This document shows, piece by piece, positions 46,377-57,184 of a stretch of 64,000 nt of DNA (position 1 is its first letter; each line of letters starts with the position of its first letter). A program made the translations under genes and the position numbers. This DNA comes from Rosa chinensis (taxonomy: Eukaryota; Streptophyta; Magnoliopsida; Rosales; Rosaceae): the NCBI RefSeq assembly GCF_002994745.2, contig NC_037090.1, positions 41,564,001 to 41,628,000 on the forward strand. Reading direction: 5' to 3'. Under the pieces are notes generated by a model. The model was not told where the DNA came from. It searched no databases and saw only the letters and a program-made list of their open reading frames with translations.

Positions 46377-49196
46377 TGAAGAGCTGCTATGTCAGGCTGA
46401 AGACTTTAAACCAAGCGCTTCTTGGGAGGCAACCCAAAAGATGTTTTCTTTATTTATTCGTTTTCTATTTAGTTTCTTTTTATGTTTTTAGTTTGTGTTG
46501 GTGCAGGGTCATAAGGTTGTAGAAAAATATGAAATAGTGTCATTTTTTGTGCAAAACAGAGTCCAGACGTGCAGATCAGTCTGCTTTGACTGGCCGCTGT
46601 TTTCATCTCTCCTGGATTTAGGAGGCTTGCCATATATGGATCCACAGGTCTTTGAGTCTAGTTTTTGTATATTTTTACAGAAATGGATTCGGAGTTCATA
46701 TGCGTTCCCAATTCCAGTTTGAATGCAGCAAGGTCAGCTCAGGAAAACAGAAACCTGTGCAGTTGTGTCACAGAAAAGGAAAAACTGGGCGTATTTCCGT
46801 GGTTCAAATGAGGAGTTCTTTACATGTCCTCAAAGCTCTATATGTATACTACCTTCAGGCCAAAAATCTCGTCCATTGCACCAGTGATGCTCCCGGAATA
46901 AAGGTTTGAGTAGGTAAAGGTCACTTTGCCAGGTTTTCTGTTCCAATTTCTGCTTTTTCTCTAAATTTACAGGGCTATAACTTTCCAACCGCTTGGAGTT
47001 AGAAGGTGTTCCACATATGCACAGAGAGCTCGCAATGTCTACTTTCACCTCCAAGTGGTATCATCGTCATCTGAAGCTGCATAGAAAAATTATGGGACCT
47101 GGAACATGGGCTGCCGACACAAACTTAAGGTTTTCAAAGATGCAACAAGACTTCACATGGAGCTTACGTTAGGAAGTCAAGACCTTCTGGTCTTGAGGTT
47201 GGGGTCTTTTGTTGTCATCTCCAAAGGTCGTGAGCATTGGGAGGTCTACAAGGGGGAGCTTTTCTATCAACCTTCACACCTTTCTTCTTTTAATTTTTTT
47301 TGATTTCCTTTCTTTACGCTTCTATTATGCATTGTTTGATTAAATTTGCCATACATTGAGGGCAATGTATGATTCAAGTGTGGGGGAAGGGAATCCAATT
47401 TGAGTCTTATTAAAAAAATAATAATAAATAAAAAAATAACCCAAAAAAAAAAAATGAAAAATTTCAAAAATCCAAAAAAAAAAAAAAATTTCGTTAGTTA
47501 TTTTTCTTTCTTTTGGAGTCTTTAGTTCTTGTTTTCAGTTTTTGTTTTGTTTTTCGAGTCTTAGGTTGCTTTCAACTGTCTAGGATGAACTTAATCTCTG
47601 AAATTATAGATAAGAGAGGATCACAATATTGAGATGATGTTAAAATAATTCTTTGGTTAATTACGATATATATAAATCATATGAATGTGTAGTAGATGTG
47701 GTTTTTGTTGACCTTGGTACAGAATTATGAGCATGTTGATGATCAGTTTTGATTCATAATAACCCTTGTGAGAATTTGAGCCTATTTGCTATTCTTTGTG
47801 AGTGTTTATTGAAAAATATATTCTTACTTTCTTGGCGATACTTAGTGATCTCATTATCTTTCTCTTTGATTGACTGCTTGCTATAGATTTAGTTTGACGG
47901 ACCCTAGAGATTACTAGAACTTGCTCTTGTGCTGGTCGAAACTTTTATCAATACATGTCCCTGATTCTGGAAAGGATAAAGGCACCTAGGAAATTCCACC
48001 ATAGCCAAAAATAGTCTGTGTCCATATTTGTGCCCGTCGTGGGACTCCTCTAGTTTAACCCCTTTGAGCCTACATTTAAACCTTTTTCTTTCATCACCCT
48101 CAAAATCCTAACCTTTGAACCTTAGTATAGTTATATCCCTACCCTTGCTCTAAGGATTTAGTGGAGCTAATTCATGAGACAGACAGGATTTTGAAGGCAC
48201 TACAAAAGAGATGATGAGAAAGAATAAGTGTGGGGGAAAGACTTGTCCACAAAAAAAAAAAATATATATATATATATGTATGCCGGAAAAAAAATGTATA
48301 CGGCAATGAAAAAAAAAAGTCTAAGTATTTATGGATTTTAGTCCCCCATTGTGGATAAGGAGTTTGTTTTGAAGTGAAGGCCTAAGTACGATGAATTTGG
48401 TCTTTGTCCTATTTCACAAGTGTTCAAAGAAATGTTAGAATGAAGCAAGAGTCCAACACAATGACATCCGGCCCTCAATAAAGACACACAAGAACCTTCA
48501 ACGTTGCAAGATACCTTGGTGACTAAAGGAAGACATCTCAATGCTTCAATGACAGCTCCACTAGGTTTTTAGAACACTTTGTGATTTTTCCTTACCCTTT
48601 TGTTTCTTTAAACCCATAAACCTTAGCCCCATTACAACCTTGAAGTAAGACCTCTTTGATCCTTAAGATGGGCAGCCTTTGATCTGTGGAGATTGGTTAC
48701 AAGAGTTGAGCATATTGTTCAGTCCGTCCGTCAAGTAGTTGGTATCCTTCATGAGATCGTAAAAGAAAAAAAAATATAAATTTCGACATAGCCTTTCTTT
48801 CTTTATATGTGAGCTTTTTGTTTGTCGAAAATATTATCATCTCTCACATATATTTGAGTGAAAAAGCTTTTAAGCATTAGCCTTGATCGGAGAGAAGAAA
48901 GAGTTGTGAATCCTGTGAGGTTTGAATCATACTTGTTGGATACATGTTGAGTTCCACCCATCGCCATTGTCACATCCGTGTCTTACATGTTTATATGTGG
49001 AATATATATTTTAATTAACTCTCGAATTACTTACGATTGATTCTTGGTTGCGTGCTAATCTTGATGCTATGAAAGTAAGAGATTTCTGAGACAACAATGT
49101 TGAAGGCATAGTTTGTTTTGAGTCTTTTGAGTCTTTCTTTTATTTTTTTGTTTTGATTTTGCTAAGGGACTAGCAAAAGCTAAGTGTGGGGGAATT
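46377..49196 (+). other. Non-coding 3' interior of the Athila/Tat-like element
   Basis: 2.8 kb without coding domains. It contains a small hairpin (TTGGG 46422-46426, CCCAA 46433-46437) and three copies of the phrase AAGTGTGGGGGAA (47376, 48226, 49182). The block at about 48017-48990 is collinear with 61361-62340 in another element. Confidence 0.85.
49182..49194 (+). promoter_or_regulatory. Polypurine tract
   Basis: AAGTGTGGGGGAA two bases before the 3' LTR start at 49197; the normal place for plus-strand priming. Confidence 0.8.
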
Positions 49197-51289
49197 TGAT
49201 AGGAGCATAAATGCAACAAATATAATGTGCAATCCTTTACACTTTTCTTAGCTATTTCATTTAAAAAGTCAGTTTTAACTTTGTTTTCTTTTTAAGTAGT
49301 TCGTGGAGTGATTCAAGAGAAATAGGAGCTGAAAGGGAGAAATGGAGCCATGGATCATGAATTACTGATGCAGAGGACTAATTTTGATCAACCTTTTAGC
49401 CAGAAATTACAACGGAAGTCCACGAAAATCATTGTGCAAAACAGTTGCTGCAAAGCAGAAAACTGCAGTTTCAGAATCAGCTTTCTGGGAACGGTTTTGA
49501 GGAGCAATTCTTGCATCATTCCAGCAGCAACTTTGTAGAAAGGGCCAGAAATATTTGAATAAATGATGTTATACTTTAACTATAGCCAAAGAAATGATCA
49601 GAAGCATCAGCGAGGCAGCAGGAAATCAAATTCAAAGTAAGGTTCCCGATAAGGCAGAAACTGTCAGCTTTTCACGAAGCTTTTTGGGAGATCTTTTCCG
49701 GCGATTTAATTGGAGTTTTTCCAGAAAGTTGTTGATCAATCTAGAATATATGATGTCATAGAACACGTGGGAGTCAAGAACCATCCATAAACTTGTCAAG
49801 ACGAAGTCGTTTCTTGTCCAAGAAGGAAGCTTCAGAGTCAGAAATCGAATCCTAGTCGAAACAGGACTGTTTGGCAGAAATCTTTTGTGGACTAATTTTG
49901 GGTGCATTTTTGGAAGGTTATTTCTGCTACAAATATGAAGGAGAGTCCTATAAGGATTCCTCAATACTTTTAGAAGATTATTAAGGCTTGGAAATCATTT
50001 AATTGTGCACCAATCAGAGTAATTCTCAAGCAACTAGGGGGGGGTTTTCAAAGCAGAATTGGAGAAGGACATTTGGGCTGGCTCCTCATACACATAGGGC
50101 TTCTGCAAACGTTGAAAAATACCACCCTACAGCGCCATCTCCTGCCATAAACCCTAGCACACAAAATCTTGAAATTCCGAAGTCCTCCAAGAGCAAAAAC
50201 CGTGCACACCATCATCCATCTTCATCAAGCCTTGCCGTGTACCATCTTGAAGGGGGTTCTTGCGTTCAAGGCTGCCTAAAAGTGAATTCGTGGCTCTCAC
50301 CTTCTGCCCTTTACGGTTTTTATTTTCTTGTAATTCAACTTATATGTTTCTAATTGTGAATTTTGAGACAATGTGTGGCTAATCTACTTTTGTTAGGGGC
50401 GAGGTTTGAAGCCCCTAAGATATGTTTTTGACAATATTTTGATTCCTAGTTTTGTGATTGCTTTGTTGTGAAATTGTTTATTTGGTTTTGGTTTATGGAT
50501 AACTCTTACTTGTTTATGTTCATGAACGCGTGCATAGAACATTATGAACTTGTAAGTGGGGCTAGAAATAGGTATTTTAATCTCCTAAACAGTTAATAAT
50601 GCTTGTTTCAATGGTAGTAAAACCTATAGGACAATAGGTGAAACCAAATAAAAAGGATTGCATGCTAGGTAGGCGTTCCACACTAGTTTTGCATACTTGT
50701 TTCGATCAAACTTCCACATGTGATTAATGCTTAGAATAAATTGTTGATAGGATAGCGTTCTATACCTTGATTGTTTATTCTAAAGGCTTAGTAATGGTGC
50801 GTTCATCTTGCTTAAGTAATCTAGGGAAGTAATAAGAACTTACGCATGCTTCATGGTTTGTTCTTGATTGAAACCTTTTTCATGACTTAGCAATTGAAAC
50901 TAGGATGATAAATTTGTCTCAAGCATAATTTGGTGGTGGATTTCCGAGTTCCTAACATCTTCATCCATATCTTTTCAAACCTTAAACTCAAAATCGTTTT
51001 TCTTTACTTTATTTTCTGTTTATTTTCATTAAAAACCCAAAAACCCCCAGTTTAGTGTGTTTCAGGATTGCAACGCCTCTACAATCCTCCTCTCTATCCC
51101 TCCATCTTTTTCTCTTCTCTTTTTGTGTGTGACGTTTTCTTTAGTGTTAGTTTTGTTTTGTTTTGTTTTCTTTTGTGTGAATAATATTGTTACCCTCAAT
51201 CTCTGGCATCGAACGATCCTTGCTTATCCTTTACTACTGACGACTACATCATCGCAGGGTTAAATTGAGCGTCTATTTTGGGCGTATCA
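49197..51289 (+). repeat. 3' LTR of the Athila/Tat-like element
   Basis: 2093 bp, ends GGGCGTATCA; followed by TSD CTCCT. Confidence 0.95.
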
Positions 51290-52173
51290 CTCCTGAACTA
51301 AGTTTCTATGCAGGGATTACTGATTTTGCTTAATTCTTATTGTAGGTACAGTTGTGGGTTGTGATCGGTAGTGATTGGAAAATGAATTGAGAGACAGAGC
51401 ATGTGGGTTTTTAGTTGGGTTGAAAAGTATTGAGCATATTATTGTTTAATTTGAACTTGACGTTTTTGTTGTGATAATTGCATATTGTTTTGTTAGACTA
51501 AGATGGTGAAAGTATGTATTTTGTGGAATTAAATATTGTTGCTTTAATCTTCTCACGTGTTGAGAAATTATAAGCATGCATGACGTGAGTCACTTTATTT
51601 GAGTTTACTCATATGAGCTTAAAAAGCTTAATGGGGTTGTTTTGTTTAACCCGGTGCACTATTCTATGGTGTAGGGTTTATTGTGCAGGTTAGAATATCG
51701 ATTAATCGTCGTCGAAGCTGAGGTGTACGTTGGTAGCGTGGACGTCGAATGATACTCTTAGTTTTAAGTCTTCCGCTGTGTAGTGAGTTGTGGTGGGTGT
51801 GTTTATTTATTGAATTGTCATTCAATTTGATTTGTAAACTCTTATAATGTAATATGTGACTCTAAAGAACGAGTCGGTATTGACATTATGAGCTCAGTTC
51901 GTTTTGTTGCTTAATTTAAATGAAAAATTTTCTATGTGTTTTTCTTGTGTTTGTTAAGTTATCGCGTTTCGGATTTGAATTTAATTAGTCAAAATTTGGG
52001 GCGTGACAGAGTGAGCCTACTTTGAAGAAAAGCTAAACCATTGGCATTTACTACAAAAATATATGGCAATTGCCTATTACATCTCTTGGAAAAATAAAGA
52101 CTTAAACAAAATTGGCGATCTATTGATCCCAGCAAGATTTGTAGTCTTCAACCTTTCACTCTAGATCATCTTC

Positions 52174-55100
52174 TTAATCTTCTTGTTCCATATAGTGAGC
52201 TTCTCTTGCTTCACAATATGGTTTGTAGGCGGTGACAATTTCTCCACGAGCTCTACAAATGTGTGCCCAATGATTAGACACTCCACATTGAGAACATACA
52301 TCTCTTTGCTCAAACTCCATTAATTGAGGTGCTTTGAAAGTGTCATTTAGATGGCTTTTAGTGTTGGTGGTGCCACCAACATGGCCAGAGGCGTTGCCTC
52401 CCTCTCTCTTTTCACGTTTACCTCTTCGGTTCCGTGTTCGCCTATTTTGGCGATTACCTTCCCAAGTAGAGCGATTATATGGACCAGAACGTCCAAATGT
52501 ATTCCTAAGATTAGGGTTTTGCTCTTGGCGCCCTCTCTTTGGGGCGCGACTATAATTGGATTCCGGAATATGCTCTGTCCCCACGGATCTCGAATTATAG
52601 TTCTTCCCAAGGATGTTGTCATGCTTTTCAGCAACATTCATAGCTCCAATGAGCTCATGAAACCTTGTGATTCGTCTTGCAGTAACATCGATTCGATAGT
52701 TCTTAGCAACCATCAATGTAGAGACGGGGAAAGTAGAGAGAGTCTTCTCAATCAACATCGCATTTGTGATCTCTTTACCACAAAATTCCATTAAGGATTT
52801 AATGCAAAGTGCTTCCGAGTTGTAGTCAAGAACTGACTTGAAATCACAGAAGCGGAGGTTATGCCATCTCACTTCTAGGTCAGGAAGCAGGGAGTCACGG
52901 CCATTGCCAAATCTATCTTTGAGTGAGACCCACAGCCTTTTGGGGTCTTTGTCATGCCCCTGATTTTTTACACAAATAAAAATCGATATACAATCCCATA
53001 ATTATATATGCGTGAATGTTCAGCCATCAATTCAAAATACCTAGAAACTTTTTCCTTTTAACCCAAATACATATTGATGCCCTAAACCCACTATATCAAT
53101 ATTGACCCGCTCCACAAAGTCATATATTACATAAGCTTACGAATTAGATTGTCAACAACAAGATAAAACGTAAATGCCCCTAAGAGTTTACTACAACGGA
53201 AGTCCTTATCAAATGTAAGGTCATAGAAATAGCTTCCTACCGTAAAGCTGCAAAGGTGCTACCTCAACTTCAACCATGTTTATCCTAACCTGCAGGATTA
53301 ACCCCTACACCGTTTGAATAGTATACCGGGTTGTCACACAACAAACCCGATAAGCTTTTGCAAGCCCGTATGAGTAACTCAAAACAGTTAACAGAACTCA
53401 CACCAGAAATAGGGAAAACAACTCACGCTTTGATTTCTTAAAACATGAAATAAAGGAGAATAACTCACACTTTAATTTCCTTTCAATCAAAACATAGAAA
53501 ACAACTCACACATTGAATTCTATCAATAAAACATAGAAAAACAACTCACACCTTGAATTCTATCAAATGTACCATAATCGTACCATAGAAAGCAACTCAC
53601 ACCTTGATTTCTATCAGTAAAACATAGAAAATAACTCACACCTTGAATTCTATCAATTGTACCATAATCATACCATAGAAAGCAACTCACACCTTGATTT
53701 CTATCAAATCGTTAATAAGGAAAACAACTTGCACCTTGTTACCTTAAAAACCACGTAATGTCATGAGTTATCAATAACCAATTCCCGTTACGCCATGAAT
53801 TACCTAAATGGCAGACAGATTAGAGCTCTAATTGAAAACGTAACCACTCATCCGGCCAAAGACGTGATTACCTGATATTCTGCCCAAGGTCATAGACCGT
53901 CAGTCCTCGGGCCGCACAGTCCCTTGGAGCAAAACATTAAAGGAGTCGCACTGGACCCAAAATGTTGCACAAATCTCAAAGCTTTTGAAAATAATCGAAA
54001 TCAACATTTCCATAATCATTATTTTCCGAAAAGCCATAACACAAAACAATAAAGAGCATCAATTCATGCATATTGTTTTCATACCCAAATCTCAACGCTT
54101 TTCAAAACAAATCGAAATCAATCATTTCCACAATCATTTGTTTTCCAAAAACCACAACCTAAAACAATAAAACGCATCATTCATGCCTATTGTTTTCATA
54201 AATCCACAAACCACCAAAATATATATATTTCACGTAAATATATATATATGTAGTCATCCGCTCAGGAATGCCTACTAATACCAACTATAGTTTGCAGTTA
54301 AATCAATAACTCTCAAAAAGGTAAAGGTAAGCCCGTTCGTGAATGAACTTTTTGAGATTACTCACCTCGAAACTCCTGCTGTGTCTTCAATACAGAACAA
54401 GGCAGCCACACCACAAAACAACCGTCCAAGGATACCTCGTCAAGTACCTAATCACAATCGGTTTCCACTGAGTAACAATTCACAAACGATTTAAGTCCGA
54501 AATCCCTGTTTTGAACTAAAATCCCCAAAGTGACGCCAATCGAGGCAAAACCACATCTGAGACCACCCAATGTCTCCTATATACTACTACGATAGATATG
54601 CTGAAACCACAAGTCAATCGAACGCTCGGATCCTCACGGATTGAAACATCGAACGGTCCGAAACCGTAAAAACCCTAACATACTCATACGATCTCCAAAA
54701 ATTACAAAAAATATATCAAAATTCTCGTATCGACGAGTAGATCGAACACAGCAACAAAAACTATCCCTGAGGTTGCTGGAAACTGTAGGAAAACACCACC
54801 ACAGTGGAGGCGCCGCCGCCGGCCCAAAGTCAGAATTTGACAAAACTCCCAGCACCAAAGTTCTTCATCTCAACTCCAATTTAAACTTTCATAACTAACA
54901 CAAAGTCTAAATCTTAGCCGTTTGGCCGGAATTTACCTCGCAATATCTGAAATTCGATGAACCCTAGAATTTCAAAGCTTCGATTCGTCCTCCACAAGTG
55001 AAATCGTCCCAAGCCGCTTTGGGAGAAGCATCAACATCCTATGGGCTTCAAAAGCCCTCAAGAATCACCGGCAAAGGTGGCCGGAAAATGAAGAACCGAT

Positions 55101-55938
55101 GGAGGTTATTTCTTCACCAACGAGGTTCTCTTCTCGGCCTTGTTGAGCATCCTACAGCTCGTATTTCACTTCGATTTCTTCTACAAACTCATAAAGGGGG
55201 TCGAGACGAGAAAAGCCCACTTTGTTTCACGTCAATCGGTGGCCGGATGAAGAAGATATGGCCGGAAAACCAGAGGGGAAGAAATCTGGGCTCGGGAGAG
55301 AGGAGAGAGAAAAATCCTTCCCAAAATGGAAATCTGATTTTTTTTGAAAATTTTCTGGAAAAATCCCATATATACCAAAATGGAAACTTTTTCCGACAGC
55401 CATAACTTCTTCACACGAACTCCGATTTTCGCGTTCCGCATGTCCACCAACTCGTATCGAAGCGCTCTAAAACGTTCATGAAGGAAGTTTTCAGAGAATG
55501 CTAACGTATCAAAAGTCAACCTTGAACCCCCCCTAAAGTCATACTTTCCAAATAAAAATTCATCCGAAACACTTTCGCTCCATCCATGAGCCACGAAACC
55601 GTCCAATAACCACAATTTAAATTCCGGAAAATCCTCAGAAAATAAATACGAATTTCCAGGACATCACAGTCTTCTTCATTCATACACTCGTACTGGAGTG
55701 AATCATCCATTTGACGAGTCATTAGGATGATGACTTTCGCCTTATTAGCCTCTAAGGCTGCTCTATTTGCTTCCAAAACTTGAGCTTGCTCAACAGTTAG
55801 CACGTCCTGGCTAGGCTCGAGAATCGTATCCAAAATTCCATCAGCCTTGAGATGCTGGCGGATATCACGAACCCACCTATGATATTCAGAGCCAGTCGTT
55901 CCCAATGGAGCAAAGTCCAATTTGTTCAGGTTACTCAT
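52174..55938 (-). pseudogene. copia gag, split by a solo LTR
   Basis: The ATG is at 55938-55936 (MSNLNKLDFAPL), with the N-terminal copia gag sequence (YHRWVRDIRQHLKADGI) down to the TSD at 55673. The frame resumes at 52944 (DPKRLWVSL) with the central gag region and a CCHC knuckle (CSQCGVSNHWAHIC), ending at a stop near 52171. Without the insertion it would be one frame of roughly 345 codons. Gag would form the element's particle; this copy is interrupted. Confidence 0.9.
52950..55668 (+). mobile_element. Family-B solo LTR, 2.7 kb (B2), inside copia gag
   Basis: Runs TGTCATGCCCC...GACATCACA with perfect TSD GTCTT (52945-52949 and 55669-55673). Same orientation as B1, and similar along its length. 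Own tandem array at about 53390-53720 (units with AGAAA and CAACTCACACCTTGA). No coding domain. Confidence 0.92.
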
Positions 55939-56932
55939 CCTGAAAAAGAACAAGAAATTAGGGTTAGTTTTGGAGCGGAAAAAGGCTACCACAAAAATAA
56001 ATAAAATTTCTGAGCGTAGTCGCTTCCAAGAAATTAGGAATTTCCGAGCGTAGTCGCTTCCAAGAAATTCGATTCCAAGAGGGGTTGGATTAGATTGAAA
56101 CAATGATGTATGTGGTCGATCGTTTTATCTCAACAAACTCTAAGTTTGGAGAACTCTACAAGCTCCAAGCTTGGAGTGAGCACGAACCCCCACAGTTCGA
56201 CTTAATTTGGTCTCCCCTATGATAAAGAAAGGGGGGTAGAAAAAAGGTGGTTGCAAGTCCCCGAAAAAATAAGAGAGATTGAATTTAAAAACACTAAAAA
56301 AATGGGAACGTTTAGTAAAAAATACCTCGAAATAGGTCGCCGGAAAATGGCCAGAAAAGTCGCCGGAAAAGTTGTTGACCGGGGGTGCTGACGTGGCTTG
56401 TGCTGACGTGTCAGTGGGTCCCTGTGCTAAAGTGGCTGTGGGTCCTCCTGATTACGTGGCTGTGGGCCTGCGTCAGTGGGCCTCTGCCTTGGGCTTGGTC
56501 TTGGGCTTCTCTTCCTTCCTTTTTTTTTTCTTTTTCTTTTCCTTCTTTTCTTTTTGCCGGTTTTTCTGCAGGACTTCGAGTCGGCCGGTTCAGCAAGTTT
56601 TTCACCGATTTTGGACTTTTTATTCCGTTTCCCAAAACTTCAGATCAAGAGGCTTCTGCTACCAAAATTTGGTGGAAATTGGAGGTCCGGAAGATGGTGA
56701 ACTGGTGGAATATTTACTGCGAGTTGTATAGAGCTTCCAGTGGCCGGTTTGGTGGGTTTTCGGCCGGTTCTTGGGGTGGGGCCGCTGTTCTGGACTCCTG
56801 GGATAGAGTTCTTCAAGATGTGAGGTGGAGGCAGAAAAGGCATCAAGGTTTTGTATTCGGATTCAAGGTTTTTAGCTTCTTGAATCAGGGTTTGGCTATT
56901 TGTTTCAGGGTTAGGGCTTCGTGTTAATAACG
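55939..56932 (-). other. copia leader between 5' LTR and gag
   Basis: About 1 kb without recognisable domains; includes a pyrimidine-rich tract (56505-56560). Open frames on the plus strand here (56372-56927) look like chance reading of GC-rich leader. Next to the LTR the minus strand reads CGTTATTAACACGA, where the element's primer site should be. Confidence 0.65.
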
Positions 56933-57179
56933 TGTTGTAGAGAAACTGAAATTGAGAGGAAATCGCTGTGTGTTCTCATTGATAATAGGGGCCTCTTTAT
57001 ATAGAGGATTACAATGCATAGAATTCAATCATACAAGGAAAGTAATCGTATATTGAATAGGAATATAAATCCTTCTAATTTAACCCTATTACCACTAGAG
57101 CAAGTAACCTAGAGTTTGGGCCAAACACAAATTAGGGTTTACTTGAACAGAGAAACACAAATTAGGGTTTGCTTAAACA
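56933..57179 (-). repeat. 5' LTR of the copia element, with an internal duplication
   Basis: 247 bp on the minus strand. It matches the 218-bp LTR at 33515-33732 but has an added near-direct copy of about 29 bp at its start (ACACAAATTAGGGTTT occurs at 57125 and 57155). Followed by TSD GAGAC (57180-57184). Confidence 0.9.
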
Positions 57180-57184
57180 GAGAC

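Larger units (their letters stand above)
42965..51289 (+). mobile_element. Athila/Tat-like non-autonomous LTR retrotransposon with a gag-like ORF, 8.3 kb
   Basis: LTRs at 42965-45060 and 49197-51289 (TGATAGGAGC...GGGCGTATCA) are nearly identical by eye; perfect TSD CTCCT (42960-42964 and 51290-51294). A tRNA-Asp-type PBS follows the 5' LTR and a polypurine tract precedes the 3' LTR. The 4.1 kb interior has one long open frame (to 46376) with a zinc knuckle and an acidic, then basic, C-terminus; no protease, RT or integrase. This layout fits a gag-only non-autonomous element mobilised by an Athila or Tat partner. Near-identical LTRs and its place at the innermost level mark it as one of the youngest insertions in the window. 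Confidence 0.93.
40748..52008 (-). mobile_element. Family-B solo LTR, about 2.9 kb without insertion (B3)
   Basis: Runs TGTAAGACC...GGGGCGTGACA with perfect TSD GAGTG (40743-40747 and 52009-52013). It is in the orientation opposite to B1 and B2 and is interrupted at 42965-51289 by the Athila/Tat-like element. It lies in the copia element between gag and pre-integrase. It contains a 38-bp minisatellite and a (TA)n run at 42240-42270. Confidence 0.9.
37687..57179 (-). mobile_element. Ty1/copia element, 5' LTR to RT, with two large insertions
   Basis: On the minus strand: 5' LTR (56933-57179), a leader of about 1 kb, gag (55938 to 52174, split by solo LTR B2), then, across LTR B3 (40748-52008), a pol remnant to 37687. 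The 3' end (RNase H and 3' LTR) is the plus-strand piece at 32667-33732. TSD GAGAC at 57180-57184 matches GTCTC at 33733-33737 once the inversion is undone. It was inserted 9 bp into a family-D LTR. Confidence 0.88.

Noticed and set aside
56372..56927. Overlapping plus-strand open frames of 119 and 180 codons
   Set aside because: They lie antisense in the copia leader, are low in complexity (poly-Phe stretch) and match nothing.
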